A stretch of 60,000 nucleotides of DNA from Takakia lepidozioides (lineage: Eukaryota; Streptophyta; Takakiopsida; Takakiales; Takakiaceae): positions 15,688,001 through 15,748,000 of the forward strand of contig CM060731.1 in the NCBI GenBank assembly GCA_030704615.1. The letters are read 5' to 3'. This document shows, in pieces, positions 48,305-58,566 of this stretch. Position 1 is the stretch's first letter, and each line of letters begins with the position of its first letter. The position numbers and the translations under genes were made by a program. The notes under the pieces were generated by a model, which saw only the letters and a program-made list of their open reading frames with translations, was not told the origin of the DNA and searched no databases.

Positions 48305-48551
48305 TGTCACAGTTCCTAAAATCCCATAGACTTGACAAAACAAGACAATGACAACATGAGAGAGATAGAACGCTTTCACGGAGCATAACATTAAGACATG
48401 ATCACAATACAAGGAGGAATATCTGCCTTGATGCCAACTGACATCTGAAACCCGTGTACCAACCAACGTAACAGATAATTACTTAGAACTGACTAGTAAC
48501 TGTTACTCAACGTTCAGGTACCATAGGGTGTGACGCTTCATATCATTAACA
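48305..48551 (-). repeat. 3' LTR of the copia element
   Basis: 247 bp, tgtcac...ttaaca on the plus strand. Pair of 53110-53355. It carries tgttactcaac where the other LTR lacks it. Confidence 0.96.
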
Positions 48552-48566
48552 CTCCCTTTAAGCTCG
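48552..48566 (-). other. Polypurine tract of the copia element
   Basis: On the minus strand aaagggag directly precedes the 3' LTR (tgttaatg). This is the usual primer for plus-strand synthesis. Confidence 0.75.
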
Positions 48567-48570
48567 CACC

Positions 48571-49374
48571 CTAAACACTCAATACTGACATAGCATGTCT
48601 ACACCAGATGTGTTTATCTCTTGGCACAGCCTTAGAAAACACATCTGCAACCATCTTTACAGTGCTACAGAACTCTAGCAGTATCTCTTTACTCTCCACT
48701 TTCTCTCGAATAAAATGGTGTTGGATTTCTATATGCTTAATTCTAGCATGAAACTTAGGGTTCTTAGTTAACGCTATACAACTTTGGTTGTCACAAGAGA
48801 GCCTAGTAGGATGAGGTTGCTCATGACCAATACTCTTGAGTAAACTCCTCAACCATACAATCTCCTTGGCTGCTTGTGTAGCAGCAATGTATTCTGCTTC
48901 AGTAGATGACAATGCAACTGTTGCTTGCTTCTTACTACTCCAGCTAACAGTGGCAGAACTACCAAGCAAGAAAACATAGCCTGTGGTTGACTTCCGGTTA
49001 TCAGGATGACTCGCCCAATCAGCATCACAGTATCCATGTAACTCAATATGACCAGCAGCCTTCTCTCTACTCCCACTGAAACATAAGCCATGATCTTCAG
49101 TTCCTTTAATATACCGGAAGATTCGCTTTACAGCAGTCCAATGTCGTATGCCAGGATTTACCAGAAACTGGCTCACTACTCCCATAGCAAAAGCCAAGTC
49201 TGGTCTAGAACATACCATTAAGTACATCAAACTTCCCACAACACTTTGATATGGAGCACTGGTTATAGCTTGCTTTTCTTCATCGCTTTGAGGACATATA
49301 TTTGTACTCAACTTCACACCAGTTTTGAGTGTAGTACTCATTGGTTTGCAAAAGCTCATTCCAAACTTATTCAA
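48571..49374 (-). pseudogene. Copia RNase H and end of reverse transcriptase
   Basis: A 267-codon frame with no internal stop, starting in the RT thumb (MNKFGMSFCKPMSTTLK). It continues with SVVGSLMYLMVCSRPDLAFA, GYCDADWASHPDNRKSTTGY and SSTEAEYIAATQAAKEIVWL, and ends just before the polypurine tract. The acidic residues of RNase H (D in YCDAD, E in STEAEY) are present. It is part of a polyprotein that is broken upstream. Confidence 0.93.
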
Positions 49375-49395
49375 AATAGTTTGAATATACTTCTT

Positions 49396-50757
49396 CTAAC
49401 TTAAGTGTAAAGTACCCTTGTCCCTGTCTCGTTCAACTTGAATGCCCATAAAATAATGAATGTCTCTAAGATCCGTCATATCAAATGTAGCATGTAAACG
49501 TTGTTTTGCATGTTTCAATGCTTTCACATCATTGCTGACTAAAATTGAGTCATCTACATACAGTGCAATGAGTACAAACTTGTCCTCTTTGAATTTAATG
49601 TACACATTACTATCTGCTGGAGATGCCACAAAACCTTCAGAGATTAAATAACCATTAAACTTCTGGAACCATGCTCAAGGTGATTGTTTCAAGCCATATA
49701 GGGTTTTTATCAACTTACAGACCAAGTCTTCTTCTCCTGGAGCAATGAACCCTTGAGGCTACTCCATATAAACCTTCTCCTCCAAATCTCCATTTAAGAA
49801 GGCGGTCTTCACGTCCATTTGATGGACCTCCAGATTTGATAGTGTGGCAATAGCCAAAATAGTCCTGATAGAAGATATTTTTGCAACAGGTGAAAATGTC
49901 TCATTAAAATCCACTCATTCTCTCTGAGGAAAACCTCTTGCAACTAGTCTGGCATTATACATTTCCACTGATCCATCTGCTATAAGTTTTAGTTTATAGA
50001 TCCACTTACATCCAACCAGGAGTCACCATGCTGTGCTCAATGGCTGGCCTAGCTGGCAACTCCTGCAACCTTGCAGCTGCCGCTTGCCATGGCGCATCTG
50101 TGGCTGAATTCACCCTCAAATCCAAAGCATCCATAGACTGCACCTTATTTGCTATCTCTGCAGATACTGCCAATGCATCACCACTATCACAGAGTCTAGC
50201 TGCTAGTCTGAACACAGCAGCTAGCCGAATCCCCGACATTGCAATGGTCATTGCAGAAAATAATGGAGCTTGACAAACCGCCATAGCCGCCCCCAACAAT
50301 GTACTGGCTGAACCTTGTTTTACAACACCACCCACTGGCATTTCCCGAGCCACACCAACTCTCCCCAGTGACATTCGTGGCTCTACCTCTAACACACTTG
50401 GACAGTCTTTCTCCCTTGCGGAAGTTTAGTTAGCTTCTAAGTACCATTCTTTAGTACGGATGCAAACTCTTCATTCATAGCCTCTTGCCATCCTGACGAC
50501 TTTCTACAACTGAGAGCTTCCTTAAATGACACTGGCTCTTCATTTTCAACAAGCATTGTTTGTGACAAATCGAGAGATTCTATGAGTCTTTGACTGGGTC
50601 TTCTCTCTCTCATGGACCTGCGAACTTGGATATCAAGTTGAACCCTAGGTGCTCGTAGTTGAGGTTGAGCCACTTGAATATTTGCTGGAATATTACTTGG
50701 CTGTGGTGTCTCTATTTCCTCATCAGAGCCAGAGTTAGAATCTTCGTCTATGTCCAA
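49396..50757 (-). pseudogene. Copia reverse transcriptase region, interrupted
   Basis: Minus-strand pieces include SFKEALSCRKSSGWQEAMNEE (before the TAG at 50437-50439), CKWIYKLK after the insert, [15 protein letters not shown], and IALYVDDSILVS with the YVDD catalytic motif (49396-49629). In-frame stops lie at 50437-50439, near 49910, near 49760 and near 49670. The 387-bp insert at 50012-50398 splits the first RT block. Confidence 0.88.
50012..50398 (-). other. Unexplained 387-bp insert inside copia reverse transcriptase
   Basis: The RT sequence jumps from the QGRKTV block to CKWIYKLK, which are adjacent in other copia elements, and 387 bp lie between. The insert is clearly richer in G+C than its surroundings. 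One minus-strand frame is open all the way through (129 codons, with MSLGRVGVAREMPVGGVV, ARLCDSGDALAVSAEIAN and DAPWQAAAARLQELPARP). It is Ala-rich and I do not recognise it. It is not in the pol frame, where it reads TAG within three codons. The ends show only tccaa/ttgga. It could be a captured host exon or a small nested element. Confidence 0.75.
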
Positions 50758-50865
50758 ACTTAGATCCTTCTCAGGCTCACCACCTCAAAGTGCCTTTGGT
50801 TTCTATGCTTCATTGAAAACCACATCACGACTAACTAACAAGACTTTGTTAGCTAGATCAAACAA

Positions 50866-52262
50866 CTAATAGGATTTACTGGCTTCCGAATAACCCACAA
50901 AAATACACTTTGTGCTTTTATCATCAAGCTTCTTCTTCTTCTCCCTAGGGATATGAACAAAAGCTTCACAACCAAAAACACGTAAATGCTTCAATGAGGG
51001 CTTCTGACTAGTCCAAACTTCCTCCGGTGTCCTTCCTGGCACAGCACTTGTAGGTACCCTGTTTAATACATAGTTGGCCGTTTGCACAACATCTGCCCAC
51101 CATTTGTTATCTAACCCACTATGCTTCAACATTGTCTTTGCTGCTTCTACCAATGACCAGTTCTTACGTTCAGCCACCCTGTTCTGCTCTGGGGTGTAAG
51201 GAGCAGTCAATTGACGCTCAATTCCTTCTCTCATGCAAAATTGAGCAAAAGCATTTGACTTGTACTCCCCTCCATTGTCAGAGCGCAATTTCTTGACTCG
51301 CTTCGCTGTCTGTGTTTCCACCAGAGACTTATAGATCTTGAACTTGTCTAAAGCTTCACTTTTATTCTTCAGAAAATAAACTAGTGTTCTTCTAGACAAA
51401 TCATCTATGAATGTCATAAAGTATTTTGCTCCTCCAATTGATATTGTTTGCATGGGGCCACAAACGTCTGAATGTACCAACTCCAACAACTCCACGGCAC
51501 GACTTCCTCCTCCTTTAGGAAATAAATGCCTATGTTGTTTGCCAAATATGCACTCTTTGCAAAAAGAGGTTCCAACTGAGCAATCAATATTGAAATCTTG
51601 AACCATGTTCTTAGAATGCATTAGACGTAGAGTTTTAATACTGAGATGGGCCAGCCTACGATGCCAAAGATCAACTCTTCTATCTTTTACGATTAAGGCA
51701 TTTTCAGACGCTTTATCTTGAGGTAAGACTGAAGAAGCACACAACTTATACAAGTTACCTTCTCTCATCCCTTTCGCCACCACATCTCCATCTGTTGTCT
51801 TCAAAAGACAATAATTAGCATGAAACTCAAGTTGTAATCCAGAGTCAGTAACTTTACTCACTGACAATAAATTCTTGGTCAATCCTGGAACAAATAACAC
51901 ATCATCTATATACTTCTTTCTTCCTTCTTGCATAAAACAACCCTGGCCTTGACCCTGAATTATGTGACCACTGTCGTCTCCTAAGTAAATGTTCCGAACA
52001 AGATCCCATTGTTTGTACTTTACAAACAGATCTTTGTTAGAGGTCATATGTTGAGAAGCCCCCGAGTCAATATACCAGTCATCAAGATCATTTGAGAAAG
52101 AAGTAGAGAGAGCTGTAACAAATAGTTTCTTACAATCAATACTATCAGCATCCTCCACTGAGTGAGCTTGGGTCTTTCCATCTCCCTTCGTCATCTGCCC
52201 ATCTGTCATTCTCTTCCTACATTGCTTCGCCATGTGACCGACTTTCTTGCAATAAAAGCATT
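50866..52262 (-). pseudogene. Copia zinc knuckle, protease and integrase
   Basis: On the minus strand a CX2CX4HX4C zinc knuckle (CFYCKKVGHMAKQC, about 52262-52221) is followed by protease WYIDSGASQHM (about 52080-52050). Then come the pre-integrase zinc finger (HRRLAHLS, CKECIFGKQ) and the integrase core with HSDVCGPM, FIDDLSRR and LRSDNGGEY, with the catalytic E about 35 residues later. The frame ends at TAG 50866-50868 inside the usual link to RT. It is out of frame with gag by one base near 52268. Confidence 0.93.
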
Positions 52263-52376
52263 TACCTTAAATTCTTTTATCGTAGGTGTAAGAGAACTAT
52301 TTGACAAACTATTTGACGACCCTTTTGTTGGTGTACTACTAAGACTCATATTGTTATTTTTATTTGTTTCTGAGGC

Positions 52377-53033
52377 TCATTTCTTTTTATTAAGACCTGA
52401 TTTCCTTCCAGCAAATAAAGCAACACTCTCGGTTGTCCCAACCCCGAAATCTCTTCGCCTCATCTCTTCTTGTAGTAGCATTCCAGTTAGCCTTTCTATA
52501 GTTAACGCTTGCTGACTACTAGGAGAAATGACTAGGCTATCAAAAGATTCTGGTAGACTACCTAATAAGGTGACTACCTGATTGTCTGCAGACATAGGAA
52601 ACCCTACCCCTGCCAATTGATCGATTAATGATCTAAACTTACTAACATGCTCTGCTACAGATTCTGATTCAGACATTTTTAAACGGAGCAGTCGTCTTCT
52701 TAAATAAAGCTTAGAAGTGATATCTTTCGTTTCAAATACTGTCACTAAATGATCCCACGCTGCCTTAGATGTTGTAGCCTGACTGACATGCAAAAGCTGA
52801 GAATCTCTTAAGTTTAATGGGATTGATGCAAGTGCTTTTCCATCTCTCTTTTCCCACTCTTTCACAGCATTTTGGTCTGTAGCAGCAGGCTTCGCTTCAG
52901 TCCCGTCTACTATGGACCAAAGATCTCTATCTAATAATAGCATTCGAATCTTAAGCTTCCAAATATGGAAATTTTCTCCATCAAACGTATCTATTAAACG
53001 GAGTTTTCCCGAGTTCCTGACTACTCCAGCCAT
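52377..53033 (-). pseudogene. Copia gag (capsid-like) part
   Basis: 218 codons from MAGVVRNSGKLRLIDTFDG through YSIVDG-type and LLRLKMSESESVAEHVSKF, typical UBN2/gag of copia elements. TGA at 52377-52379 ends the frame, while the same frame stays coding-like beyond it for about 35 codons up to the shift near 52268. Confidence 0.92.
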
Positions 53034-53093
53034 GCTTACGAATTGATCTAGTTCTCTCTTAGAAACGACATTGTCTTTCCGCCTTGCTCTCTA

Positions 53094-53109
53094 AGTGGCT
53101 CTGATACCA
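53094..53109 (-). other. Primer binding site (initiator-Met tRNA)
   Basis: Minus-strand tggtatcagagccact directly follows the 5' LTR. It is complementary to the 3' end of plant initiator-Met tRNA, the standard copia primer. Confidence 0.93.
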
Positions 53110-53355
53110 TGTCACAGTTCCTAAAATCCCATAGACTTGACAAGACAAGACAATGACAACAGGAGAGAGATAGAACGCTTTCACGGAGCATAACATTAAG
53201 ACATGATCACAATACAAGCAGGAATATCTGCCTTGATGCCAACTGACATCTGAAACCCGTGTACCAACCAACATAACAAATAACTACTTAGAACTGCTTA
53301 GAATTGACTAGTAACGTTCAGGTACCATAGGGTGTGACGCTTCATATCATTAACA
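53110..53355 (-). repeat. 5' LTR of the copia element
   Basis: 246 bp, tgtcac...ttaaca on the plus strand. Relative to the other LTR it has an extra tgcttagaat-type duplication and about six substitutions, four of them transitions. Confidence 0.96.
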
Positions 53356-53360
53356 GAAAG

Positions 53361-53934
53361 CTGGAAAAAAAGAACACCGAGGCACTACATGCCCCAGTTG
53401 AATCACATGCTTATATTTGCCCTTTGCCTGTACTGAAGGAAATGTCAACATCCTACCAGATATGGTGTCCTCACTACTGAAAAAAGAACATTTGGAGCAC
53501 AAACCCTGCCATCTCCATAACATAGTGGATTCATTTTTTGGACAAGAACAGTATAAGCCAGCAGGTCCTTAAGGACTTAGACAGTAGTAGTCCGGCGGAG
53601 TGCAGCTTTCTTTACCAACACACTCAATCCATCCAAAGAAGGGAGATTTCTCTTTGACCAATTCAGTGTAAATCTGACCAAATTCAGCGTGCAATCGGAT
53701 AATTGACAATCAGTTCTTTTCTTTCAGCACCAAAAAATTGTGCCATTGGAAACTTTAGCCTAAGCAATAAACATTTACACAGGGAGGCTATATAAGTCTC
53801 TTGCTGGATATGCAACCAAGAGACAGCCAATCAAAGAATTGAATACTAAGGCCATACATCCAGTTTTTTGTTAAGTATGCCCCTTGGCTACTGACGTGTA
53901 TAGTTGGCACTGAAAAATCCAACTCTTGAATGGA
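53361..53934. other. Gene-free stretch between copia and LINE tail
   Basis: Nothing recognisable. This was one continuous region with 47495-48299 before the copia insertion. Confidence 0.4.
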
Positions 53935-54420
53935 ATCAGCCTTGTGGACATTTTCTGATACGTTGTCCGGGGTATTCTCATCAGAGAGTGACCCTCTTCA
54001 GGACCATCAAGAACATAGTCCCTGCACCTTAACGAACTTTCAAAATCTTGAGGCTGAGCCTAAAACCTGGCCCTGTTGCGGTCTAATTGCTGGGCAGCTC
54101 ACACATTGATGCTTGTGAAAAGGGATTTATAGAGGAAATCTGGAAAGCCAAGCTTAGTCCCACTACTGGAGTGAGCCCTCAAAAAGATAGTATCTGTTCC
54201 CTCTTGTTCCGCCCAAACTGAACCAGGGATCTATGGCCACAAGGCTATGGCAAACAAGGTCTTGGGAGTACATTCTCTCTCTCTCACACTCTTTTCTCTG
54301 ACTCTGGTTTCCTGTTTTCTCTCATGTTTTTCTTTCCATTTTGTCCCATAAGCTCTAAGAGCTTTCCGCGGGCGTTACAAAGTACCATTTTATTTCATTT
54401 CTCTCTCTCACACACTGTGT
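53935..54420 (+). mobile_element. LINE 3' end, copy 3 (decayed)
   Basis: tgatacgttgtccggggt... to gaggaaatctggaaagcc matches 41310-41520 at roughly 80%, with indels that destroy the frame. It runs on through tggccacaaggctatgg and the TC tract, then into tcccataagctcta(a)gagc and a catttcattt-like tail, as in the 3' leader of copy 1 at 40985-41070. This shows the full layout of the family's 3' end. Confidence 0.75.
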
Positions 54421-54760
54421 TTCTCTTTTTTGGCAGGTACATTAATGCATCTCTTTTGATTTGGAATGTCATATTCCTTGTGAAGGGATGAATCAGAAGG
54501 GATACCCTTCTATTGTCCACCGTGGATACATATGGCCAGCAGAATGTTTCTTTGTATTACCAGATACCAGTCATATTCGCTGAAAGGCTGGTCTCTGTAC
54601 ATTACAATTTCAAATAAATTTGTAATTTGTTTGATACCCTGCGGAGGTTGCAGAAAAAATTTCAAACTCAAAAAGTTGGAACACTCCGATCCTGTCTGCA
54701 AATGCCATGAAGTGACCTGAGGGTAGGATGCAGTTAGGAACATGATTCATCAGATCCGAG
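54421..54760. other. Gene-free spacer
   Basis: Nothing recognisable. The overlapping frames at 54510-54743 have no family resemblance. Confidence 0.35.
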
Positions 54761-54772
54761 CATGTTTTTATT

Positions 54773-54920
54773 TTTTATATTTAAATTAAAGAAACCTGGG
54801 AGCGACTGCTGAGTCACAATTCAGGCCCTTGAGGAGGGGGAAAAAATAACCCCCTTTCAGATAAGCCATTGGCCACACAGGAGGGAAAAGTCACCCCCAT
54901 ACCAACCGGTCTCGAAACAA
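54773..54920 (-). mobile_element. tRNA-derived SINE, 5'-truncated copy
   Basis: 148 bp flanked by a perfect 12-bp target duplication, catgtttttatt, at 54761-54772 and 54921-54932. On the minus strand it begins at box B (tttcgagaccgg), so box A is lost, and runs through the ggggg...cccctcctcaagggcctgaa body to a taa-rich tail. Confidence 0.88.
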
Positions 54921-54984
54921 CATGTTTTTATTATGAGTAAAAAGGACTGTTCCTACAATGTTTTCCAGAATAATATGGTTTAAC

Positions 54985-55465
54985 CACTAGTCAGTAGCTC
55001 AGATGGATATGAGTGCCGGTTGGGTGATTTGGGATTCAAATCTTGCTACCTTCTCATGTGTTCTCGGCGGATCGTGGCCTTGCTCATGGCTGATAAAGGG
55101 ATAAAAATATTGCATGATTACTTTGAAAGTGGTTTTCGTTTTCTCTTCTTCACTAAAATTAAGGGACCTGATTTGTGACTGGTCGACCCAACCGGGTGTT
55201 TCCCCTTAATTATTATTTGAATTTTTTTTAAAAGGGAAACATATGGGAGCGACAGCTCACAAATCAGGCCCCTTACTAGTGAGAGGAGAAAATAACCTCT
55301 TTCACAGTAACCTCGCCATGAAGGGTGAGAAATGGGACACCGCCCAGGGAATGGGGAGAAGAGTATACCACACCCGTCAAGTAGCAGGATCTGACCCCAG
55401 AATTATCTGGGTGGCACTCAATGCACTATCCAACTGAGCTACTGACTGTTGGTATAAATATAAAT
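54985..55465. mobile_element. Inverted pair of SINEs bounded by one target duplication
   Basis: A plus-strand SINE (54987-about 55215) has tRNA head cagtagctcagatgg (box A) and ggattcaaatc (box B), and ends cctgatttgtgac...tttcccctt. It meets tail-to-tail a minus-strand SINE (about 55220-55448) whose complement has cagtagctcagttggat and the same end phrase. The whole pair is flanked by a 12-bp direct repeat, atatggtttaac, at 54973-54984 and 55466-55477. A single duplication around both copies suggests that they inserted as one fold-back unit. Confidence 0.78.
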
Positions 55466-55477
55466 ATATGGTTTAAC

Positions 55478-56200
55478 TGAGTATTTCCTTAAGATTTTCC
55501 TGCATATGGCCTGGTCACAAATGTTTAGAACTTAATGCTCAAGCATTTCTGGATCCCACAACATGATAATCTTGGTTAAAGGGTGCTATCCGCACTCTAA
55601 GGCCTCACTTGGCTATTTCGTCCAAGTCCCTTTCAATGCATTTCCAAGGCCTTCATCCCCAGTTTTATTTTTCTCTCTCACTTTGCAGTTGAAGACAGAT
55701 CCGCTAGTGAGTTATTGAGATTTTAGAGGGTGGAGGACCCCTTCAAATTGATCTCTCTAATAATTAACAACTACCCTAACTGCTGTCCCCCTTCCAAAAG
55801 GAAAGGCTACCCCTTGGGGATGAAGTGAGACCTCAATACTTTTTGATTCCGCTCCATACTTCTTCCCTACTTCTTCCTTGGCTACTGTAACTGCTGTTGA
55901 GACGTCAGCTTCTTTTAAAATACATAGTTCCATATTTAAATAACCAAGGTCAGGGCGAACTCCTGCAAGAAGCACCATCTATCGCAGGGAAGGGAACACC
56001 ACCACAGTATTTTAACACTTGTGATAGGTCCTCTGTAGGGTCCTCAAATATTCAATGGGCGGAGTGGCTGGGTGCTCCACTGGGCAATGTGACGGTACGG
56101 GGTCGATAAGATGGGAGACAATGACTCTGATATTTAGTGGGAAGCGGTGGAGACCCTGCCACATCAATTATTTGTCTCAAATGTCCATTCACAAGTGGTG
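55478..56200. other. Intergenic, with weak minus-strand frames
   Basis: Two minus-strand frames, 55757-55978 (73 codons) and 56052-56246 (64 codons, running into the tandem repeat), look only weakly protein-like and match no family I know. Confidence 0.35.
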
Positions 56201-56201
56201 T

Positions 56202-57299
56202 TTTGTCCAATTCGGAATGCGAATTCATAAAATAAACTAGAGGCAACTGGGCAGGTTGGGGAATCTATTTTCTTTGCATGCAGTTTGGATGAAGACCTCT
56301 AACTTCCGTCTTGTCCAATTCGGAGTGCGATTTCATAAAATAAACTAGAGGCAACTGGGCAGGTTGGGGAATCTATTTTCTTTGCATGCAGTTTGGATAG
56401 AGACCTCTAACTTCCGGCTTGTCTAATTCGGAGTGCGATTTCATAAAATAAACTATCTAGAGGCAACTGGGCAGGTTGGGGAATCTATTTTCTTTGCATG
56501 CAGTTTGGATAGAGACCTCTAACTTCCGGCTTGTCCAATTCGGAGTGCGATTTCATAAAATAAACTATCTAGAGGCAACTGGGCAGGTTGGGGAATCTAT
56601 TTTCTTTGCATGCAGTTTGGATAGAGACCTCTAACTTCCGGCTTGTCCAATTCGGAGTGCGATTTCATAAAATAAACTAGAGGCAACTTGGCAGGTTGGG
56701 GAATCTATTTTCTTTGCATGCAGTTTGGATGAAGACCTCTAACTTCCGTCTTGTCCAATTCGGAGTGCGATTTCATAAAATAAACTAGAGGCAACTTGGC
56801 AGGTTGGGGAATCTATTTTCTTTGCATGCAGTTTGGATGAAGACCTCTAACTTCCGTCTTGTCCAATTCGGAGTGCGATTTCATAAAATAAACTAGAGGC
56901 AACTTGGCAGGTTGGGGAATCTATTTTCTTTGCATGCAGTTTGGATGGAGACCTCTAACTTCCGGCTTGTCTAATTCGGAGTGCGATTTCATAAAATAAA
57001 CTATCTAGAGGCAACTGGGCAGGTTGGGGAATCTATTTTCTTTGCATGCAGTTTGGATAGAGACCTCTAACTTCCGGCTTGTCTAATTCGGAGTGCGATT
57101 TCATAAAATAAACTATCTAGAGGCAACTGGGCAGGTTGGGGAATCTATTTTCTTTGCATGCAGTTTGGATAGAGACCTCTAACTTCCGGCTTGTCTAATT
57201 CGGAGTGCGATTTCATAAAATAAACTATCTAGAGGCAACTGGGCAGGTTGGGGAATCTATTTTCTTTGCATGCAGTTTGGATAGAGACCTCTAACTTCC
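56202..57299 (+). repeat. Ten tandem copies of a 108/112-bp unit
   Basis: Units start near 56202, 56310, 56418, 56530, 56642, 56750, 56858, 56966, 57078 and 57190, each with cttgtc(c/t)aattcggagtg. Unit lengths are 108, 108, 112, 112, 108, 108, 108, 112, 112 and about 110. The 112-bp type has an extra ctat before ctagagg. The first copy is the most diverged. Neighbouring copies are nearly identical, so the array expanded recently. No frame stays open through the units on either strand. Confidence 0.96.
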
Positions 57300-57786
57300 T
57301 ACAATTTGCGATTAGCTCAACCATGACGCACAATAAAAACTTCATCCACTCCAAATAAAAAATGAGCTCTTCAAAACTTGACAAGTGCTGTCGGGAGCCC
57401 ATTGAGTGACTGATGATCTGTGGCAGCCTATGTCTGTAATCTTTGAAATTACAAGCCAGTAATTTGTGTGTGAAATCTATGTACATGAATTACATGCGTC
57501 TTTCCAACAAAATTTGTTGAGAATTTGACGCGCTAACAAACATAAGAGTTATCCCACGCTGACTCTTCAAGCATTTTGAAGTTGCTACACTTAGACCCTC
57601 CTTTCATGCGCACAATCTACAAGCCACTAATCCACAACAGCAGGACTAATTTTTAAGCTTTGAACAAAATTTCAGTGTTGCTCGGGAGGTGACTGAGGAA
57701 GAGTATTTTCAAATCCAGGACAGATCTGTTCAAACCCCCAGTGACAAATCCTCAAGTAAAATTCGCACAGATTTTTCGATATTCGA
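57300..57786. other. Gene-free stretch between the tandem array and the F-box-like gene
   Basis: No gene is recognised. The minus-strand frame 57229-57486 is mostly repeat unit. The promoter of the next gene should be here. Confidence 0.4.
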
Positions 57787-58434
57787 ATGAGCCACTTGCT
57801 TAAATTGAGCGGCAGCTCTTTGGATCTGTGTCTCTCTCTCTCCGGGGCGCTTTGTTTGTCATCTGCCACACTTCTGAGATCGGGATTTGTAGGTGCAGCA
57901 TTGTGTACTCATTCGGTAGTCTCGTTTTCTCTCAGACTCTGTAGCAACATGAATGCACCTGACAACGATCAGGTGTTGCCCAATTTGCTTCTGGCGATGG
58001 TAGTCGATTGCCAGGTGATGGAATTCCGAAGAGTATCAAGAATTTGGAGCGAGATCATAGCAACATTTGAGTTTGTTGATTACTATAGATTTGCGGGAAC
58101 CAGCGATGCGCAGGAGGCCACCGGGTTGAGGAGGGTGGAGAAGATGATGCTTTCATTTATGAATAAAGCGTCTGGGGACTGGAAGGGGAGAACTATGACT
58201 CTCCCACCTGTATCAGACATGCAGGAAGCCGCAAGTACCTCCGAGACTGTGTATACAGGGATGGACTCTAGCACCTCAGATCAGATCTTATCGGAGTTAT
58301 TGTTGGAGCTGGAGGCTGAAGACTTGGAGTGGGTATTAGAGGAGGTTCTTAGATCATCCTCTGAGACTGTAGATCAGGGTATTGATTACCCTTGTGCAAA
58401 CGGCCACGCCTCATGGCCACGCCCCCATGTATGA
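57787..58434 (+). CDS. F-box-like protein (candidate)
   Basis: A 215-codon frame. A second ATG at 57949-57951 (MNAPDNDQ, residue 55) is also plausible, because the first 54 residues are Ser/Leu-rich and may be leader. From residue 62, VLPNLLLAMVVDCQVMEFRR, VSRIW, EIIATFEFVDYY follow the F-box spacing (LP..LL......R.VS..W...I....F), although the middle is short and lacks the second conserved LP. F-box proteins join targets to SCF ubiquitin ligases by binding SKP1. The C-terminal third is acidic (ELEAEDLEWVLEEV) with the phrase SETV repeated. TGA at 58432-58434 ends the frame, but the same frame looks coding further on (next entry). The antisense copy at 59692-60000 supports that this is a real gene family. 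Confidence 0.6.
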   Translation: MSHLLKLSGSSLDLCLSLSGALCLSSATLLRSGFVGAALCTHSVVSFSLRLCSNMNAPDNDQVLPNLLLAMVVDCQVMEFRRVSRIWSEIIATFEFVDYYRFAGTSDAQEATGLRRVEKMMLSFMNKASGDWKGRTMTLPPVSDMQEAASTSETVYTGMDSSTSDQILSELLLELEAEDLEWVLEEVLRSSSETVDQGIDYPCANGHASWPRPHV

Positions 58435-58437
58435 TCA

Positions 58438-58566
58438 ATGGTAATCCAAATCGACCGGTATCAGGACAACTTAGATGTTGAAGATGTCCAACGGAGACTT
58501 CACTGCTGGATGGGAAGTCCTGTTGTAGAAGAAGCTTATAACCGACCAGTATACCTGCTGATTTAA
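58438..58566 (+). other. Coding-like continuation after the TGA of the F-box-like gene
   Basis: In the same frame as the previous entry, ATG at 58438 opens 42 codons (MVIQIDRYQDNLDVEDVQRR, then LHCWMGSPVVEEAYNRPVYL) to TAA at 58564-58566. It could be a downstream part lost through a new stop, a readthrough extension, or chance. Confidence 0.35.

Larger units (their letters stand above)
48305..53355 (-). mobile_element. Ty1-copia LTR retrotransposon, complete but mutated
   Basis: The 5.05-kb element lies on the minus strand. It has two LTRs (48305-48551 and 53110-53355) starting tg and ending ca, and a perfect 5-bp target duplication gaaag at 48300-48304 and 53356-53360. A primer binding site against initiator-Met tRNA abuts the 5' LTR, and a purine tract abuts the 3' LTR. 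The order is gag, protease, integrase, reverse transcriptase, RNase H, the copia order. The LTRs differ by about six substitutions plus a short rearranged stretch, so the insertion is fairly young. Coding is interrupted by at least seven in-frame stops, one shift between gag and pol, and a 387-bp insert in reverse transcriptase, so it cannot move by itself. Confidence 0.97.

Noticed and set aside
50028-50273. 81-codon plus-strand frame in the copia insert
   Set aside because: Only part of the insert is open on this strand, whereas one minus-strand frame is open throughout.
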